This document shows positions 27,203-36,483 of a DNA stretch of 64,000 nucleotides, one piece after another (position 1 is the first letter of the stretch; each line of letters opens with the position of its first letter). The stretch lies in assembly GCF_001675285.1 (NCBI RefSeq), contig NZ_LSGQ01000001.1, forward strand, positions 186,001-250,000. The letters run 5' to 3'. A model generated the notes under the pieces. The model did not search any database. It was given only the letters and a program-made list of their open reading frames with translations, and was not told the origin of the DNA. Made by a program: the position numbers and the translations under genes. The stretch is from Elizabethkingia miricola. GTDB taxonomy: Bacteria > Bacteroidota > Bacteroidia > Flavobacteriales > Weeksellaceae.

Positions 27203-30082
27203 ATGAAAATTCGGGACATTTATCAAAATATTTCAAATCGGGAAATCCGTATACAGTCAGGAATACATCCTGTCCCGAAAATTATTGCCTGTTTCTTTCT
27301 GTTCTCATCTTTCTGTGTAAAGGCTCAGAAAGATAGCATAAGTCTGCAGATAAAGCTGGACGAAAACATATATGTTGCGCACATACAGCAAAAAATCGTC
27401 TATCAGAACAGACTTTCACGTCCTGTAGATTCTATAAAATTATTATCATGGGCAAATGCCTACCGAAACAGAAGGACACCTTTAGGCAAGCGAAAATTAC
27501 AGGAGAGAAAAACTGCATTATACTTCAGTAACAAAGAAAAACTGGGCTATATAGAGAATCTGAGAGTAGATTTCTCGAAAGATGTGAAGTCTTATTCTGA
27601 TGAAAGGGGTGAAAATATATATCTTGGGTTGAAACAACCTCTTCCACAAAACGGGAAAATAACATTAAACCTGGAGTACGACATCCATATTCCTGCATCC
27701 GATTTTACAGGTTACGGTTATGGAGACAATCAGATGCTTCTGAAATATTTCTTCATTGTTCCGGATAGTTTTGAAGATTCAAAATTATCTGAAAAATCAT
27801 ATCTGGATTTGGATGAAAATCAGAATAATGGCAGCTATTGGAATATTATTTTTGAAAAAGGCCCTTATATTATTCAGTCCAACCTGCATCAGAAAGACAA
27901 TTATACCTTTGAGGGTTCCCTGTATGAAGATCCGGAATTTATGATTTCTCATACAGAAAACACCAAAATGGATTTCGATGTAGACAAGCAAAAAGTCACA
28001 CTGGACTTAGGTTACACTATATCCTCGGAAGAGCAGGCAAATCTTGCATTTCTGATTCCTTTACAATTAAAATTTATTAAAGATAAAATCGGCTTTTTAC
28101 CGGGCAAGATTTTCATTTCTGACAGAGCAAGAGACCGAAATGGTTTTATTGGAAGTGATGATATAAAATTCCGCAAATGGAAATTCAAATTATTTTCTGA
28201 TGCTGAAAAATCTGATTTTAATTACTTTAGTGTTATTTCGCAGAATGTCGTTAATCAATCTTTTTTGGCTGACAAAAATACCGACCACTGGCTATATAAT
28301 GGGTTAAGAACTTATCTGGAAATAGAATACCTGAATAAAAATTACAGTGATAAAAAACTAGCCGGAAATCTTCCAGATCAGGTCAGATTATGGAAAATAA
28401 AGCCTCTGAAATGGTTTGAGGTTTCAAAAATAAAATTGACAGACCGTTATGGACTTGCTTATGATTATATTCTCAATCAGAATTTAGACCAAAGCATAAA
28501 TACCCATTTACAAGATCTTAGTAAATTTAATATAACAGCTGTAAGCAGCTTCGAAACCGGGCTTATCTTCAGTATGCTAAATAATAAGACGCAAAAATTC
28601 GATAGTTTTGTTCAGGAATATCTAGCAAAAAACCGTGGTCATAAAATCGACAGTAAAGACTTTATGACTCAGTTGGATTCTTATACTAACCATACAAGTG
28701 AATTTTTAGAAAAATTTGTTCAGCATAAAAACAGGGTAAACTTTAATCTCAGATCTTTTAAAAAGACTGATGACAATCAGCTGGAGTTAAGAATATCTAA
28801 GAATACACCACTAAAAATTCCTTTCAAAGTAGAAGCTGAAGACTATAACGGGAAAATAAAATCTTATTGGTTCAACACCACTGAAAGTACTGACAAACAG
28901 GTTTACAGAATACCAAATGACAGCACAAAAAAAATTTCTATAAATAACGATTACACTTTCCCTGAAGCCAACTTCAGAGATAACTATCTTTATACAAAAG
29001 GAATGTTTTCTAATATGAAAAAAATAAGGTTTAAGTTATTTACTGACATTCCTAACCCGGAGTACAACGAAGTGTATGTTGCACCGATATTATCATGGAA
29101 TAACTATGACAAATTCCTTCTCGGAATGAGATTTACGAACAGAAGCCTTATAGATCGTAAATTTGTTTACTCTCTTGTTCCGTATTATAGTACCGGGACC
29201 AGTCAGTTAACGGGTTCTGCCGGGGTTAGTTATCAGTTTATGCCTGCCGATTCCTTCTTCAGAAGCTGGATGTTTGCTGCTAACGGCTCCTATTTCCATT
29301 ACGATTATAATCTTCCATATAAAAAGATTAATCTTCTTACCAGCATCAATTTCGCAAAAGACCCAAGGAGTCAGGTAAGCCGTAATTTAGGATTCTCTTA
29401 CAGCTATTTTGAAAGAACACTTTCCCCTGCTCTGATTGCAAGAAATGATTATGATAAATATAACTTGTGGAATATTTCTTATTCATATTCTGATAACAAA
29501 GCTATTCATGAAAATTTTTTGATGACTAACCTTCAATGGATGGAGGATTTCCAGAAATTATCTGCAGAATATTATTACCGTTGGGAATATGCTAAAGATA
29601 AAAAGATAATGCTAAGAGCTTTCGGAGGTTTGTTTATAGAAAATAAAACCCGAAATAATCTTTTCAATTTTGGCCTTTCCAGAGTTTCCAATTATTCATT
29701 TAGCTATGGGCTGTTAGGTCAATCTGCTACAGACGGAGTCCTTTCTCAGCAGTTTATTCTCGCAGAGGGTGGATTTAAATCTGATTTTAAAAATTTTGTA
29801 AACAGCTGGGTTGTTTCCACCAATGTAGATGCTCACTTGTGGAAGATGTTCAATGTTTATGCAGATGCCGGTTTATACAAAAACAAAGGTCAGAATATGA
29901 AGTTTATCTGGGATAGTGGTATCAAACTAAAAGTAATCCCTGATTTTCTGGAAATCTATTTTCCGGTACAGTCTTCTCTGGGATTCGAACCTGCATTCAA
30001 GGGATACGGAAGCCGAATCCGATACATGCTGAATCTTAATTTGGGTGCAGTGATTGGATACTTCAGAAGAGGAGTTTTCTAA
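27203..30082 (+). CDS. Degenerate M1-aminopeptidase-like protein fused to an outer-membrane beta-barrel
   Basis: In this 959-residue protein an N-terminal hydrophobic segment (about 25-42) precedes a region like the beta-rich domain of M1 gluzincins. Around 348-376, NVVNQSFLADK.. and DHWLYNGLRTYLE align with the M1 motif HExxH...WLNEG..YLE, but the zinc ligands and catalytic Glu are absent (Asn348, Gln352, Asn366). From about 620 to the end alternating aromatic/polar strands suggest a barrel of around 12-14 strands. It may be an outer-membrane protein whose periplasmic domain binds peptides without cleaving them. The fold assignment is inferred by eye. It is translationally close to the esterase gene. 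Confidence 0.6.
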   Translation: MKIRDIYQNISNREIRIQSGIHPVPKIIACFFLFSSFCVKAQKDSISLQIKLDENIYVAHIQQKIVYQNRLSRPVDSIKLLSWANAYRNRRTPLGKRKLQERKTALYFSNKEKLGYIENLRVDFSKDVKSYSDERGENIYLGLKQPLPQNGKITLNLEYDIHIPASDFTGYGYGDNQMLLKYFFIVPDSFEDSKLSEKSYLDLDENQNNGSYWNIIFEKGPYIIQSNLHQKDNYTFEGSLYEDPEFMISHTENTKMDFDVDKQKVTLDLGYTISSEEQANLAFLIPLQLKFIKDKIGFLPGKIFISDRARDRNGFIGSDDIKFRKWKFKLFSDAEKSDFNYFSVISQNVVNQSFLADKNTDHWLYNGLRTYLEIEYLNKNYSDKKLAGNLPDQVRLWKIKPLKWFEVSKIKLTDRYGLAYDYILNQNLDQSINTHLQDLSKFNITAVSSFETGLIFSMLNNKTQKFDSFVQEYLAKNRGHKIDSKDFMTQLDSYTNHTSEFLEKFVQHKNRVNFNLRSFKKTDDNQLELRISKNTPLKIPFKVEAEDYNGKIKSYWFNTTESTDKQVYRIPNDSTKKISINNDYTFPEANFRDNYLYTKGMFSNMKKIRFKLFTDIPNPEYNEVYVAPILSWNNYDKFLLGMRFTNRSLIDRKFVYSLVPYYSTGTSQLTGSAGVSYQFMPADSFFRSWMFAANGSYFHYDYNLPYKKINLLTSINFAKDPRSQVSRNLGFSYSYFERTLSPALIARNDYDKYNLWNISYSYSDNKAIHENFLMTNLQWMEDFQKLSAEYYYRWEYAKDKKIMLRAFGGLFIENKTRNNLFNFGLSRVSNYSFSYGLLGQSATDGVLSQQFILAEGGFKSDFKNFVNSWVVSTNVDAHLWKMFNVYADAGLYKNKGQNMKFIWDSGIKLKVIPDFLEIYFPVQSSLGFEPAFKGYGSRIRYMLNLNLGAVIGYFRRGVF

Positions 30083-30171
30083 ATTTAGAAGCTAGAAGTC
30101 AGAAATTGGAAACCGAAAACCGAAAAGTTTCAAAGTATTTATAAACACCAAAAACAAACAAAATTTTTCTG

Positions 30172-31230
30172 ATGAAGCATTTAAACAGAAAGATATTAAT
30201 TACATTACTTTTAATTTTTTCATATTCTCATATCAATGCTCAACGAGGGCAAAACATTGTAAAAAACAAAATAGATTCTTTGCTGGGTGCTGAAACAGAT
30301 AAGCCCTTTAATGGAGTAATCCTGATATCTCAAAATGGAAAAAATCTGTATTTAAAAGCAAAAGGGTATTCTAATCTGGAGCACAAAACGCTTCTAAAAG
30401 CAGATGACCAGTTTATTAGCGGATCTATAGCAAAACAGTTTACTTCTGCTTTAGTATTACAGGCCTATGAAAATAATTTATTGGCTCTAGATGTTCCCAT
30501 TCGAAAGTATCTGCCAGAATTATCACAATCCTGGAAAGATACGATCACAATAAGACTGCTTCTAAATCATACAAGCGGTATAGAAGCTTTGGATAAGCCT
30601 ACATTATTTGTATCGGGAACTCAGTTCGACTATTCCCACTCTACTATCACTTATGATCTTCTGGCTAAAATACTGGAAAAGCTATATCATAAATCTTTCG
30701 CGGAAATCACAGCAGCACTATTTCAAAAATGTGGAATGAAAGACACCTATCATCCGGATATCAAAAAGTACACGAAACTAACAACCCCCTATACTGAAAA
30801 TAAAAATGGGCAATTAAATATTGAAACCAACAGCTTTATGTATTCTTATGCTCCTGCAGGGGGAAGCTTTATAACAACAGCATTAGATCTGGGTAAGTGG
30901 AATCAGCTTTATTTTGAGGGGAAATTATTAAAAAAGAAAACAATGGAACAATTGTTTACCAAGCAAAAGAATTCGGTAAGAAATCATCCTGTTTTTGGAT
31001 TAACCGAATATGGACTGGGAGTTACTATTGATACCAGTGACAATCTTCTAATGGTTGGCCAAACCGGATTTGTTCCCGGCTATGTTACAGAAAATTATTA
31101 TTTTCCGAAAAACCATGTCGGCGTTACTGTTCTGAGTAATGCAGATTATAATTCCGGTGGATTTAAAGAAAGCTTCAGATACCACACAGCAATTCTAAAC
31201 ATTGTACGAAAGTATCTGAATGACCATTAA
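30172..31230 (+). CDS. Exported serine hydrolase of the beta-lactamase/class C PBP family
   Basis: The 352-residue protein has a signal peptide ending SHINAQ. The SxxK motif is SIAK in ISGSIAKQFTS (about 89-92), a YxN-like YSH lies in FDYSHSTI, and LLLNHTSGIE is the conserved family segment. Such proteins are D-Ala-D-Ala peptidases or esterases and are seldom true beta-lactamases; no resistance function should be assumed. An AraC regulator starts nine bases after its stop, suggesting co-transcription. Confidence 0.88.
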   Translation: MKHLNRKILITLLLIFSYSHINAQRGQNIVKNKIDSLLGAETDKPFNGVILISQNGKNLYLKAKGYSNLEHKTLLKADDQFISGSIAKQFTSALVLQAYENNLLALDVPIRKYLPELSQSWKDTITIRLLLNHTSGIEALDKPTLFVSGTQFDYSHSTITYDLLAKILEKLYHKSFAEITAALFQKCGMKDTYHPDIKKYTKLTTPYTENKNGQLNIETNSFMYSYAPAGGSFITTALDLGKWNQLYFEGKLLKKKTMEQLFTKQKNSVRNHPVFGLTEYGLGVTIDTSDNLLMVGQTGFVPGYVTENYYFPKNHVGVTVLSNADYNSGGFKESFRYHTAILNIVRKYLNDH

Positions 31231-31238
31231 TATTGTTT

Positions 31239-32060
31239 ATGACCCAGCAGCGTATTTTCAAAACATATAAACCCCAGAATAAAACAATATCCGAATTTAT
31301 TGAGTATTACTATATTCATTGGGATTCTGAGAATACAAAAACTGAATTTGTAGGTTTTCCACATACCAATACTACTCTTTCATTATATCCTTCGCATGTC
31401 AGAAAACCCATACAGGAAACCCACTATGATCCTTTAGCTACATTTTTACAGAGCTTTACTCCTATACGGGATACAATTCTTGTATCCAGATTATTTGGGG
31501 AAATTAATAAGATTACGATAGTATTCAAAGCATTGGGTATACAACAGTTTTACCGTGATATTGACACAACCAAACACATTAATGACTACTCTTTTTTCAC
31601 CACTGAAGAGCTTCAGCTTCTTTTCACAAACAACAATTTTGAACATATAGTCCCCTTGCTAGATAAATTTTTATCTAAACGTTATCAACGATTTACTCAG
31701 GATATCATTAGTTTTAGTATAGAGTATATTAGTACCCACGTTGCAGATTTTAATGTTGAACAACTTTCAAAAAAGACAGGTTTTAGCAGAAGGCATCTTA
31801 ACAGGCTCTTCAAGCAACATCTGGGAGTTAGCATTAAGAAGTTTCATGAGATTATTGTATTTCGGAGTATACTCAACAGCAAACAATTTGAAAAAAGCAA
31901 TTTAAATTTCACACAGCTGGCTCATCATATTAATCTAAGTGACCAGTCTCATTTAAATAAGATCTTTGAAAATATGACCTCACAATCGCCGACTTCATTT
32001 TTCAAAAAAGGAATACATCTTGGCGATGAAGATACTTTCTGGCACCTGGATTCTGAATAA
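31239..32060 (+). CDS. AraC family transcriptional regulator
   Basis: The start is placed at ATG 31239 (MTQQRIFKTYK), giving 273 residues; an in-frame TTG two codons upstream is less likely. The N-terminal half (about 1-150) is a ligand-binding-like beta domain and the C-terminal half an AraC double HTH (FNVEQLSKKTGFSRRHLNRLFKQHLG; LNFTQLAHHINLSDQSHLNKIF). It probably controls the adjacent serine hydrolase or DUF6624 gene. The ligand is unknown. Confidence 0.88.
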   Translation: MTQQRIFKTYKPQNKTISEFIEYYYIHWDSENTKTEFVGFPHTNTTLSLYPSHVRKPIQETHYDPLATFLQSFTPIRDTILVSRLFGEINKITIVFKALGIQQFYRDIDTTKHINDYSFFTTEELQLLFTNNNFEHIVPLLDKFLSKRYQRFTQDIISFSIEYISTHVADFNVEQLSKKTGFSRRHLNRLFKQHLGVSIKKFHEIIVFRSILNSKQFEKSNLNFTQLAHHINLSDQSHLNKIFENMTSQSPTSFFKKGIHLGDEDTFWHLDSE

Positions 32061-32097
32061 TGTCCCATTTTTACAAGTTTATAATATCTGATGCTTT

Positions 32098-32105
32098 TAC
32101 TTTTG
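32098..32105 (+). promoter_or_regulatory. -7 element of the DUF6624 gene
   Basis: TACTTTTG matches TAnnTTTG, 13 nt before the ATG at 32119. Confidence 0.5.
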
Positions 32106-32118
32106 TAAAAAAGAAGAT

Positions 32119-33135
32119 ATGAAAACACTATGGAAATTAATTTTAACGGGAATAATCATTTTTACTGGAATTACTGTAAAAGCACAACTAACATACTACG
32201 ATTATATTGAGCAGGCAGAATCTCTTTATTCTAAGGATAAAAAATATCTGGAAAGTGCGGAGGCTTATGACAAAGCTTTTAAAATAAATAAAGGAAAATC
32301 TATACAAACTAATTTTTATAATGCAGCCTGTATGTGGGCTTTGGCAAATAATCCCAAAAAAGCAGTTTATTATCTGAAAATGATATTGAATAAAAGCAAA
32401 AATATTATTCCTTCCTGGACTGACCCATCGGAGCTTTATAATAATCTACAGCAAGATCAGGATCTAGAAATATTAAGAGCCCGTTCCGACTGGAATAATC
32501 TTCTGGCTAAGGCAAAACAGAATACAGACCATTTTATAACGGGGATTGATGAAAATCTTTCCAATGAAATTTCTATACTTCGTGAAAAGGATCAGTCTAT
32601 CCGCTTGAAACTGGATGAGCTAAGAAAAGACAAAAGCAAAATAAATTCACCTGAAGAAAAAGATCTTTTAGTGCAGATTAAGGCACAGGATACACAGGTA
32701 TTGAAACAGGCTGAAGAAATAATAACAAAAAATGGATGGCCCTCTATACAGAAAGTGGGTTACAAAAATAGCCAAACAATGTGGCTGATTATTCAACACT
32801 CGGATTTGACTACGATGAAGAAATATTATCCTGTAATGAAAAAAGCTGCTGAACAAAGAGAACTTCTGCCCCGCGATTTTGCTTTCCTGGAGGACAGAAT
32901 GTTGATGTACTCTAAAAAGCAACAAATCTATGGTTCACAAACAGTAATTGACAGAGAAAGTAAAAAATTCTATCTATACCCTGTTGAGAATGTAGATCAA
33001 ATAGACCAAAGAAGAGCTTCTGTAGGGCTGGAATCTATAAAAAAATATCTTAAGGGATATAATATAGACTGGGATATACTTCAGTACAAGGAGCAGCTTC
33101 CTGCATTGATACAAAAAAATAAAGTGGAATTATAA
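32119..33135 (+). CDS. Secreted TPR-DUF6624 protein
   Basis: The 338-residue protein has a signal peptide ending VKAQ. The N-terminal part has TPR-like helices (YIEQAESLYSKDKKYLESA, FYNAACMWALANNPKKAVYYL). The C-terminal part (about 140-338) matches DUF6624, with TMWLIIQHSD, MKKAAEQREL, LEDRMLMYSKKQQIYGSQ and the closing YPVENVDQIDQRRASVGL. The role of DUF6624 is unknown. The terminator hairpin begins inside the last codons. Confidence 0.85.
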   Translation: MKTLWKLILTGIIIFTGITVKAQLTYYDYIEQAESLYSKDKKYLESAEAYDKAFKINKGKSIQTNFYNAACMWALANNPKKAVYYLKMILNKSKNIIPSWTDPSELYNNLQQDQDLEILRARSDWNNLLAKAKQNTDHFITGIDENLSNEISILREKDQSIRLKLDELRKDKSKINSPEEKDLLVQIKAQDTQVLKQAEEIITKNGWPSIQKVGYKNSQTMWLIIQHSDLTTMKKYYPVMKKAAEQRELLPRDFAFLEDRMLMYSKKQQIYGSQTVIDRESKKFYLYPVENVDQIDQRRASVGLESIKKYLKGYNIDWDILQYKEQLPALIQKNKVEL

Positions 33136-33150
33136 AATTCCACTTTTTAT
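33121..33150 (+). terminator. Terminator overlapping the stop codon of the DUF6624 gene
   Basis: AAAGTGGAATT (33121-33131) and AATTCCACTTT (33136-33146) form the stem and are followed by T-rich sequence. The TAA stop at 33133-33135 lies in the loop. Confidence 0.8.
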
Positions 33151-33164
33151 TATATGTAATTCAC

Positions 33165-34355
33165 TTACTTTATCTCAAAAGCTTTACGGAAAGTTTCTTC
33201 TGTATTTTCAGTACGTATTCCGGGAACAAAATCTTCTCTGGGCGTTCCATTTACATGATACAATCTTTCTGTAGGAAATTGGTATCCAATCTTAGTTTCC
33301 GTCATCTGAAAACCCGATATTGCTCCTAATAATCCTGCCATTTTTGTCCCAATTATTTTGGCTCTTTTCATTCCGTCAAAACCAATAGCCATTCCCTCTC
33401 CCATACTTCCTGTCCAGTGCCCTACTAAAATATAAAGTTTTCCTTTATAAGTTTTACCTCTGGGTACAACATATTCTACCCAGTGTCTTTTGGTCTGGTA
33501 TTTTGCCTCATCAAACTCATGAACCTGATATGGAAGCATTTTATCTGTAAACCTACCCATAATAGCTCTTGCAACAGTTGTATTTCCGCCACTCGGGGTT
33601 TCAGTTAAATCAATTATTACGTTTTTGTAATTCAATAATGAATCGAGCGCTTTATCAAAGGCTGACATTAAATTATTATTTCCTAATGAGTTGTTTACTT
33701 TTAAATAAGCTGTTTTTTTATTTAGTATTTTGCTTTCTAAAAGCTGTTTATTACCAGACTGAACAGTAGAATTATCAGGATAAAAGTTTACAGATTTGCC
33801 CTTCTCAGCTATAGTAATTTCTCTTTTCACATTATGGGTACCTGCAAAAAGCATATCCAGTGCATATTGATACATAGCAGGTGTATACTGATCTGTATAT
33901 TGGGGAAGGAATTGTTTCAGCTGGTTATCTATATTCTTCCCATTAAATAAACTTGCCTCCATTCCTGCTTTTAATCCAGCTTTCTCCGCACCGGAGCCTT
34001 TTCTCACATCAGCTATTATATATCTATTTTGATCTTTTTCAACATATATATCTTGCCCGGAAGGGACTAATTTATTTGAAATATCAAGGTTAGTATTCAG
34101 AGACGAATGACCATTGTGAAGTTCATTAAGAACTTTTTCCAAAAACTGGACAAATGCATAAGTATTATTGATTTCCGCTACTTTCGGACCGTATATTTCT
34201 TTTACTTTCTGCCAGTTAATTTGTTGTTCATTCAAATAAGCATAGTTTTGATCTATATCGTTCCAAAATTCGTTAAAATCTTTCTGATACTTAGTTTGCG
34301 ACCATATCGTATTTAAAGAAAATAAAAATCCAAAAAGTAAAATTCGTTTAATCAT
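33165..34355 (-). CDS. S41 family serine protease (C-terminal-processing type)
   Basis: The 396-residue exported protein (signal peptide 1-19, ending IWSQ) has an S41 N-terminal helical part (FNEFWNDIDQNYAYL), a PDZ-like region (about 100-150; GSGAEKAGLKAGMEASLFNG) and the S41 core with LTETPSGGNTTVARAI and Ser317 in HWTGSMGEG followed by GTKMAGLLGA. Such enzymes cleave at exposed C-termini in the periplasm. The gene lies 11 bp behind the amylase gene in the same direction and is probably co-transcribed. Confidence 0.9.
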   Translation of the reverse strand: MIKRILLFGFLFSLNTIWSQTKYQKDFNEFWNDIDQNYAYLNEQQINWQKVKEIYGPKVAEINNTYAFVQFLEKVLNELHNGHSSLNTNLDISNKLVPSGQDIYVEKDQNRYIIADVRKGSGAEKAGLKAGMEASLFNGKNIDNQLKQFLPQYTDQYTPAMYQYALDMLFAGTHNVKREITIAEKGKSVNFYPDNSTVQSGNKQLLESKILNKKTAYLKVNNSLGNNNLMSAFDKALDSLLNYKNVIIDLTETPSGGNTTVARAIMGRFTDKMLPYQVHEFDEAKYQTKRHWVEYVVPRGKTYKGKLYILVGHWTGSMGEGMAIGFDGMKRAKIIGTKMAGLLGAISGFQMTETKIGYQFPTERLYHVNGTPREDFVPGIRTENTEETFRKAFEIK

Positions 34356-34366
34356 TCTATATAATA

Positions 34367-35650
34367 TTATTTCTCAAAAACCATGTATTCATAAGGCTGT
34401 AATGTAAATGCTGTTTGACTGGTAAAATCTTGCTCCGCATCAGAAAACAGACTTCTGAAGATACCCGAAACATACGGATCCGTAAAACTGAAATTAAGTT
34501 CTGTTTCTCTGGACATATTAAGAATTACCAGAACCTCATCATCCCCATTTTTGCGCAGATAAGAAAATACTTTGTCCGGTGCTGTATTCTGAAGCAGAAT
34601 TGTTACAACATTTTTATCAGCACCTCTTAAAGCCGGATTATTAGATTTTAAAGTCAGCAGTTTTTTATAAAACACTGCCATCTCATAAGTTCCGTTCCAC
34701 GGGATAGGATCTTTCTCAAAAAACTCCAGTCTTTTTGTTCTCAAAGGTAATTCCTGACCACTGTAAATTAAAGGAATTCCATCCCATGTAATACTGAACA
34801 CGGCTAAAGATTTAGCCATTTCACCATATTTCTCATACTCGGTACCATTCCAGCTGTTTTCATCGTGATTAGATGTAAACCAAGCCCGCATACTGGAATA
34901 CTGAATACTCGAATATTGCCTTAACAGATCTATAAGATTCGAAAGTGGCAGATTGTTTTTATAAAAATCTTCCGTCAGGTGCATCCATTTCCATGAATAA
35001 CTGGCATCAAATGTTTTTCCATATTCAGGATTTTCCAGTTCGTCGTATTCACCAATAAAAAATAAAGGTTTTATTTTCTCTGTTTCAGGACGTGCCTGTT
35101 CCCAGAAATCAGCTTCTACCCAGGACGCCAGATCGCATCTGAATCCGTCTATATCGGTTTCCCTTACCCAAAATTTCATTGCTTCAATCATTTCCCGGCG
35201 CATTTCCTGATTTGTATAATCAAGCTCTATAATATCGTCCATACCTGAAGCTTTGTGAAAGCTCCCATCGGCATCATGCAGATAATATTCAGGATGTGTT
35301 TTAGTCCATATATGATCCCAACCCGTATGATTGGCTACCCAGTCTATAATTACCTTAAAACCTTGCTGATGCGCTGTATTAACAAGATCTTTAAAATCCT
35401 GTAAAGTTCCGAATTCCGGATTAACAGATGTATAATCCTGTGCAGCATACGGGCTCCCCATACTCCCTTTCTTCTGCTCCTGAGCAATAGGAGTAATGGG
35501 CATAAACCACAATACTTTTATTCCCATATCCTTTAGCCGGGGCAATTCCTTTTCAAAAGCTTTGAAAGTTCCTTCTTCTGTATATTGCCTTACATTAACC
35601 TCATAAATATTAGCTGTATGCTTCCAATCCGTTGGTAATTGTCCAATCAT
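34367..35650 (-). CDS. GH13 alpha-amylase family enzyme, cytoplasmic
   Basis: The 427-residue protein has the four GH13 regions: DWVANHTGWD (region I), GFRCDLA with nucleophile Asp173 (II), IGEYDE with acid/base Glu201 (III), and TSNHDEN with His262 and Asp263 (IV). It has no signal peptide and only a short C-terminal beta domain. It should hydrolyse or rearrange alpha-1,4-glucans or maltodextrins inside the cell. It is the first gene of an apparent two-gene unit with the S41 protease, which is not an obvious metabolic partner. Confidence 0.93.
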   Translation of the reverse strand: MIGQLPTDWKHTANIYEVNVRQYTEEGTFKAFEKELPRLKDMGIKVLWFMPITPIAQEQKKGSMGSPYAAQDYTSVNPEFGTLQDFKDLVNTAHQQGFKVIIDWVANHTGWDHIWTKTHPEYYLHDADGSFHKASGMDDIIELDYTNQEMRREMIEAMKFWVRETDIDGFRCDLASWVEADFWEQARPETEKIKPLFFIGEYDELENPEYGKTFDASYSWKWMHLTEDFYKNNLPLSNLIDLLRQYSSIQYSSMRAWFTSNHDENSWNGTEYEKYGEMAKSLAVFSITWDGIPLIYSGQELPLRTKRLEFFEKDPIPWNGTYEMAVFYKKLLTLKSNNPALRGADKNVVTILLQNTAPDKVFSYLRKNGDDEVLVILNMSRETELNFSFTDPYVSGIFRSLFSDAEQDFTSQTAFTLQPYEYMVFEK

Positions 35651-35743
35651 AGTTATTCAGGAATTGTGTTTACATGAAATTACACCAATATCAACAATGC
35701 AGTTTCATCATTATTCAGGTGCTAAGTTGAAACTTCAAGATAA

Positions 35744-35769
35744 TAAAAAAACCGGTTAAAAACCGGTTT
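35744..35769 (-). terminator. Terminator of the PRiA4-ORF3-like gene
   Basis: AAACCGGTT, loop AAA, AACCGGTTT, with seven U following on the minus strand. Confidence 0.85.
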
Positions 35770-35777
35770 AATATTTT

Positions 35778-36356
35778 TTAGATTTTATCGAGATCCTCTT
35801 CATCATAAAGATCGTCTCCATATCCTCCTTCTTCTTCTTCCTCGTCATCGTCAAAGTCATCAAAATCGTCTCCTTTAAAATCAGAAGAGATGTCTCCAAA
35901 CTCATCATCTGCCATAGGCATTGCCATTTTACCGCCTCCGTTACCAGATTTAGATGGTGCCTTTAATGGCATATTTCCAAATCTAAAAGCTGTGATAGGA
36001 TAGTTAACTGCTGGCTTTTCTTCGGTTATTTCCTGCAATTCGCAGAAGAATTCCCATAGGTCCAAAAGGCCATACTTGAAAAGCATTTTTGCTCCTTTCT
36101 CGGCAAATGCTTCATTTAAATAAATATCCGACATGGTTTCCCCATCTCCTTCATCTGACATATCTTCTAATGGGATTGCATTACCTTCTGTCCATTCTTC
36201 ATCTGAAAAATAAAAAGAAGAAAGTTCTTCTCCCTGCAGGCTGAAAGCACTTTTAATTCCTAAGTGCAAATTCCATAGAGTTTGTTTGTCCTTGATTTCT
36301 ATATCACGGAAAACACTGTCTTTAGCATCTAAAATTACTCTTACTTTGTAAATCAT
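35778..36356 (-). CDS. PRiA4-ORF3-like (IS1096 passenger TnpR family) protein
   Basis: In this 192-residue protein, residues 1-125 match the family named after plasmid pRiA4b ORF-3: YKVRVILDAKDSVFRDIEI, TLWNLHLGIKSAFSL, SSFYFSDEEW and a helical KMLFKYGLLDLWEFF segment. The last 50 residues are a very acidic Asp/Glu/Gly tail. Despite the family name there is no transposase or inverted repeat nearby, and the gene looks like a stable chromosomal one. The molecular role is unknown. Confidence 0.85.
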   Translation of the reverse strand: MIYKVRVILDAKDSVFRDIEIKDKQTLWNLHLGIKSAFSLQGEELSSFYFSDEEWTEGNAIPLEDMSDEGDGETMSDIYLNEAFAEKGAKMLFKYGLLDLWEFFCELQEITEEKPAVNYPITAFRFGNMPLKAPSKSGNGGGKMAMPMADDEFGDISSDFKGDDFDDFDDDEEEEEGGYGDDLYDEEDLDKI

Positions 36357-36412
36357 TTTGGATTACTTGTCTATTTTACTTTACTGTTTAAATTAAGGTC
36401 TAAATTCAGCTA

Positions 36413-36420
36413 CAAATATA
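36413..36420 (-). promoter_or_regulatory. -7 element of the PRiA4-ORF3-like gene
   Basis: TATATTTG on the minus strand matches TAnnTTTG, about 57 nt before the ATG. Confidence 0.5.
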
Positions 36421-36483
36421 AAACAGCGTTTGTATAAAAGAAGACTTTTTTTCAAAAATAATTTTTCCTATTTTCCGGGCCGA

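Noticed and set aside
30172-31230. Antibiotic-resistance beta-lactamase
   Set aside because: The protein is a generic class C-like serine hydrolase with degenerate YxN motif; members of this family are seldom lactamases.
35778-36356. Trace of an IS1096-type transposon
   Set aside because: Only the family name suggests this; no transposase, terminal repeats or target duplications are present.
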